A stretch of DNA of 43,102 bases, taken from assembly GCA_905236245.1 (NCBI GenBank), contig CAJOPC010000045.1, positions 1 through 43,102 on the forward strand, in the 5' to 3' direction. This document shows positions 41,237 through 43,102 of this stretch, one piece after another. The stretch comes from an uncultured Alphaproteobacteria bacterium (GTDB lineage Bacteria > Pseudomonadota > Alphaproteobacteria > CAAHEQ01 > UBA3637). Made by a program: the position numbers and the translations under genes. The notes under the pieces are model-generated. The model was not told where the DNA came from, ran no database searches, and saw nothing but the letters and a program-made list of their open reading frames with translations. Numbering within the stretch: the stretch's first letter is position 1; the number at the start of each line of letters is the position of its first letter.

Positions 41237-43102
41237 CTATTGTGCCACACATTCTGTTCGAGTACAATCCCCATCTCCGTTATAATTGGTACAAGCTATT
41301 TTTGTTCCCTCGGCACAACAGTTACCGATAATACAGTTATTATCATCATCATATTGGGCACAGGCAAATTCCGTACCTGCTACACAACACAAATCTCGAC
41401 CATCCACTCCCAAACCTCGGTATACAGAACCGGTGCAACAAGCAGTTTCCCCACATTCATGTCCGCCGTAATTAAAACGATACCGACAATAACCTGTTTC
41501 TCCTTCGGCACAGCAAACGGCACTTCCCCTATATATCCCAGATTCGGATTGGTCTGCATAGGGAGTACAATTTGCGGGACCGCAACTAGTATAGACACAC
41601 TTGCCATTGCTATCGTAGGAGGCGCAATAAGCTTTTTTCCCTTCCGAACAACAAGCACCAAGCACACACTCCCCTCCCTTGTATTGTACACAGGATAATT
41701 CTGTGCCAGATTCACAACACAAATCGCCGTTGCTTGTTCCTAAACCTTCGTATATGGTGCCAAAACAACAACCTTGTCTATAATATTTATCAGAGTCTTT
41801 CGATTGGAAATAAGTGGTTCCACTACAACAAGCTGTTTCAATATAGTCACCACTACGGTAGGCAATGTAAGGCGGGTTATTCGAATAACAACATTCTCCA
41901 TTCCTCGTACCATAGCCCGTTGAATTTGCTGAGCAACAATATGTGAGACCGTTCGGATGTTCGATCAACATGTTTCCTGCCGCACAACATCTCCAATGTC
42001 CGGTGGAAAATCCTGCAGAATTTTCGTCGCAAACTTGACCACACCGAGCATTAATACAATTGCCATCGCGATCATATTCGGAACAATAAGCTTTTTCTCC
42101 ATCCCGACAACAAGCACCCAAAACACACTCCTCGTCCTCATATCGTGCACAAGATAATTCCGTGCCAGCTTGGCAACATAAATCCGACCTGTATCCTAAA
42201 CCTTCATATACTGTGCCAGAACAACAAGCAGAACGCGAACATATAACGACACCATAATCATCAAGAGAAGTACAATACCCTGTTTGATCCTTTGTACAGC
42301 AGCTGGCAGAGTACCCATATGGTCCAAGTTCTTGATCCATAAAGGGGACGGTACAATCTGCGGGTCCACAGCTATATTCTCTGCAATTACCATCTGAATT
42401 ACGATGGCTACAATAAGCTTTTTCTCCGTCCCGACAACAACCCTTGAATTTGCAGACCCCATTATCATATTCGTCTATACAGGAAGGAGTGCAAGAACCA
42501 TAAGCACATCTCGGCTGTATACACTTCCCGTTTCTATCGTATTCTTGACAAAATGGACTGCTTCCACCACAGCAAATTGCCACATCATCAAATTCTACTA
42601 ATCTTTCACTACCATATTTGTAACAGCAGCCCGTATATCGGCAACTTCCATCCAGATTGCGGGAGGAACAATAGGGCGTGCTATTTTCAGTACAGCAAGC
42701 GCCAATCCCATCAAAATCCGTAAGTATCATATCTGAATAACAGCAAGAGGTAGCACCACAACTGCCATCTGGATTAACTCTATAACAATAAGGCGTAGTA
42801 CCTGCATCACAGCAAGCACCAGTCCCATCAAAATCTTCGAATGTTCGACCTGATCGACAGCAAGTTGAATATCCACAACCACTATAACTACTACGATCGC
42901 TGCAATATCCTATAGCATTCTCTCCATACTCCTTGGTAGGACAGCAGACATCCCTATCAGTGGGCTTACTGCCAGGAGTTACTGAACCATCGCAACAACC
43001 ACCGCTAATACAAGAACCTTCTAAATCGCGTTGGGCACAATAAGGTGTTTGTCCCGCATCACAGCATACGGGCATATCGTCAAAATATTCTTTGACTCTG
43101 TC
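41237..43102 (-). CDS. Large cysteine-rich repeat protein, 5' end outside the window
   Basis: The frame is open to the window edge: eight or nine codons before the ATG at 43075 are in frame and fit the repeat (VKEYFDDMPVCCDAG), so that ATG is internal. At least 620 residues consist of units of about 20-60 residues with paired Cys. The core is CC-x-x-G-x-x-x-x-C-x-x-x-[DN]-x-x-G-x-C-x-x-x-x-CC, with phrases such as DGEKAYCSEYDRDGNC and LCCESGTELSC. Gly, Asp, Ser and Tyr are frequent. It should be exported and disulphide-bonded. No signal peptide, anchor or barrel is visible because the start is missing. It recalls the Cys-rich part of the autotransporter at 5-10 kb. I do not recognise the family. 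Confidence 0.75.
   Translation of the reverse strand, partial: DRVKEYFDDMPVCCDAGQTPYCAQRDLEGSCISGGCCDGSVTPGSKPTDRDVCCPTKEYGENAIGYCSDRSSYSGCGYSTCCRSGRTFEDFDGTGACCDAGTTPYCYRVNPDGSCGATSCCYSDMILTDFDGIGACCTENSTPYCSSRNLDGSCRYTGCCYKYGSERLVEFDDVAICCGGSSPFCQEYDRNGKCIQPRCAYGSCTPSCIDEYDNGVCKFKGCCRDGEKAYCSHRNSDGNCREYSCGPADCTVPFMDQELGPYGYSASCCTKDQTGYCTSLDDYGVVICSRSACCSGTVYEGLGYRSDLCCQAGTELSCARYEDEECVLGACCRDGEKAYCSEYDRDGNCINARCGQVCDENSAGFSTGHWRCCAAGNMLIEHPNGLTYCCSANSTGYGTRNGECCYSNNPPYIAYRSGDYIETACCSGTTYFQSKDSDKYYRQGCCFGTIYEGLGTSNGDLCCESGTELSCVQYKGGECVLGACCSEGKKAYCASYDSNGKCVYTSCGPANCTPYADQSESGIYRGSAVCCAEGETGYCRYRFNYGGHECGETACCTGSVYRGLGVDGRDLCCVAGTEFACAQYDDDNNCIIGNCCAEGTKIACTNYNGDGDCTRTECVAQ

Noticed and set aside
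41216-41698. Plus-strand 160-residue Thr/Ile-rich ORF
   Set aside because: Antisense of the Cys-rich repeat gene; composition is the mirror of its codons.

Overview
The window comes from a low-GC Gram-negative bacterium that is most likely an alphaproteobacterium of one of the poorly cultured, host-associated lineages. This is inferred from the gene order lepB-rnc-era-recO, a TIGR02300-type FYDLN zinc protein, a DciA helicase loader, an autotransporter and VirB6/TrbL-like membrane proteins. No 16S gene is present, so the placement is an inference. Promoters of the form TTGACN-N17-TATAAT are easy to see in front of most transcription units.

Layout. 1-4,900 is a minus-strand block of transport and accessory genes: the end of an SSS-type symporter, a MORN-like anchored protein, an SLC13/ArsB-like permease, a short CstA, a P-loop kinase and a DUF3841 protein. 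5,025-9,959 is one giant plus-strand autotransporter with ankyrin-like, EGF-like, cysteine-rich and beta-helix segments. A membrane-anchored flavodoxin abuts its end. 10,690-12,630 is the thrS unit, with a threonine-rich leader peptide and an attenuator. 12,630-16,000 (minus) holds DUF1796, a secreted Cys-rich protein, dciA and tgt. 16,024-19,569 (plus) is lepB-rnc-era-recO-queH, all overlapping. A prepilin-like gene, rpsA with a structured leader, tRNA-Thr(UGU), and tsaB-rimI follow.

23,388-36,151 is the main accessory region. It has three tandem VirB6/TrbL-like polytopic proteins that share a C-W-x-C motif. These are followed by a double-HTH regulator with an S24-like C-terminus, two acidic cytoplasmic proteins, a periplasmic protein with a secretin-N0-like segment and a one-TM Pro/Glu-rich protein. 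Divergent from them are two further unknown proteins, the last of which overlaps pgpA by 149 nt. This looks like part of a type IV secretion or pilus-type envelope machine. No ATPase, VirB8/9 or coupling protein is in the window, so its function is unproven.

36,003-41,058 is mostly housekeeping: pgpA, a ferredoxin-thioredoxin-reductase-like mini protein, a Nudix hydrolase, tRNA-Ala(CGC), epmA and efp (divergent, sharing one -10 palindrome), yqgE and a FYDLN protein. The window ends inside a huge Cys-rich repeat protein gene whose 3' end looks frameshifted.

The most interesting signals are the leaderless threonine leader peptide and attenuator before a ThrRS that lacks its TGS domain, a recurrent leaderless promoter geometry, the CWxC VirB6-like triplet with its regulator, the shared efp/epmA promoter core, and the Cys-rich surface proteins.
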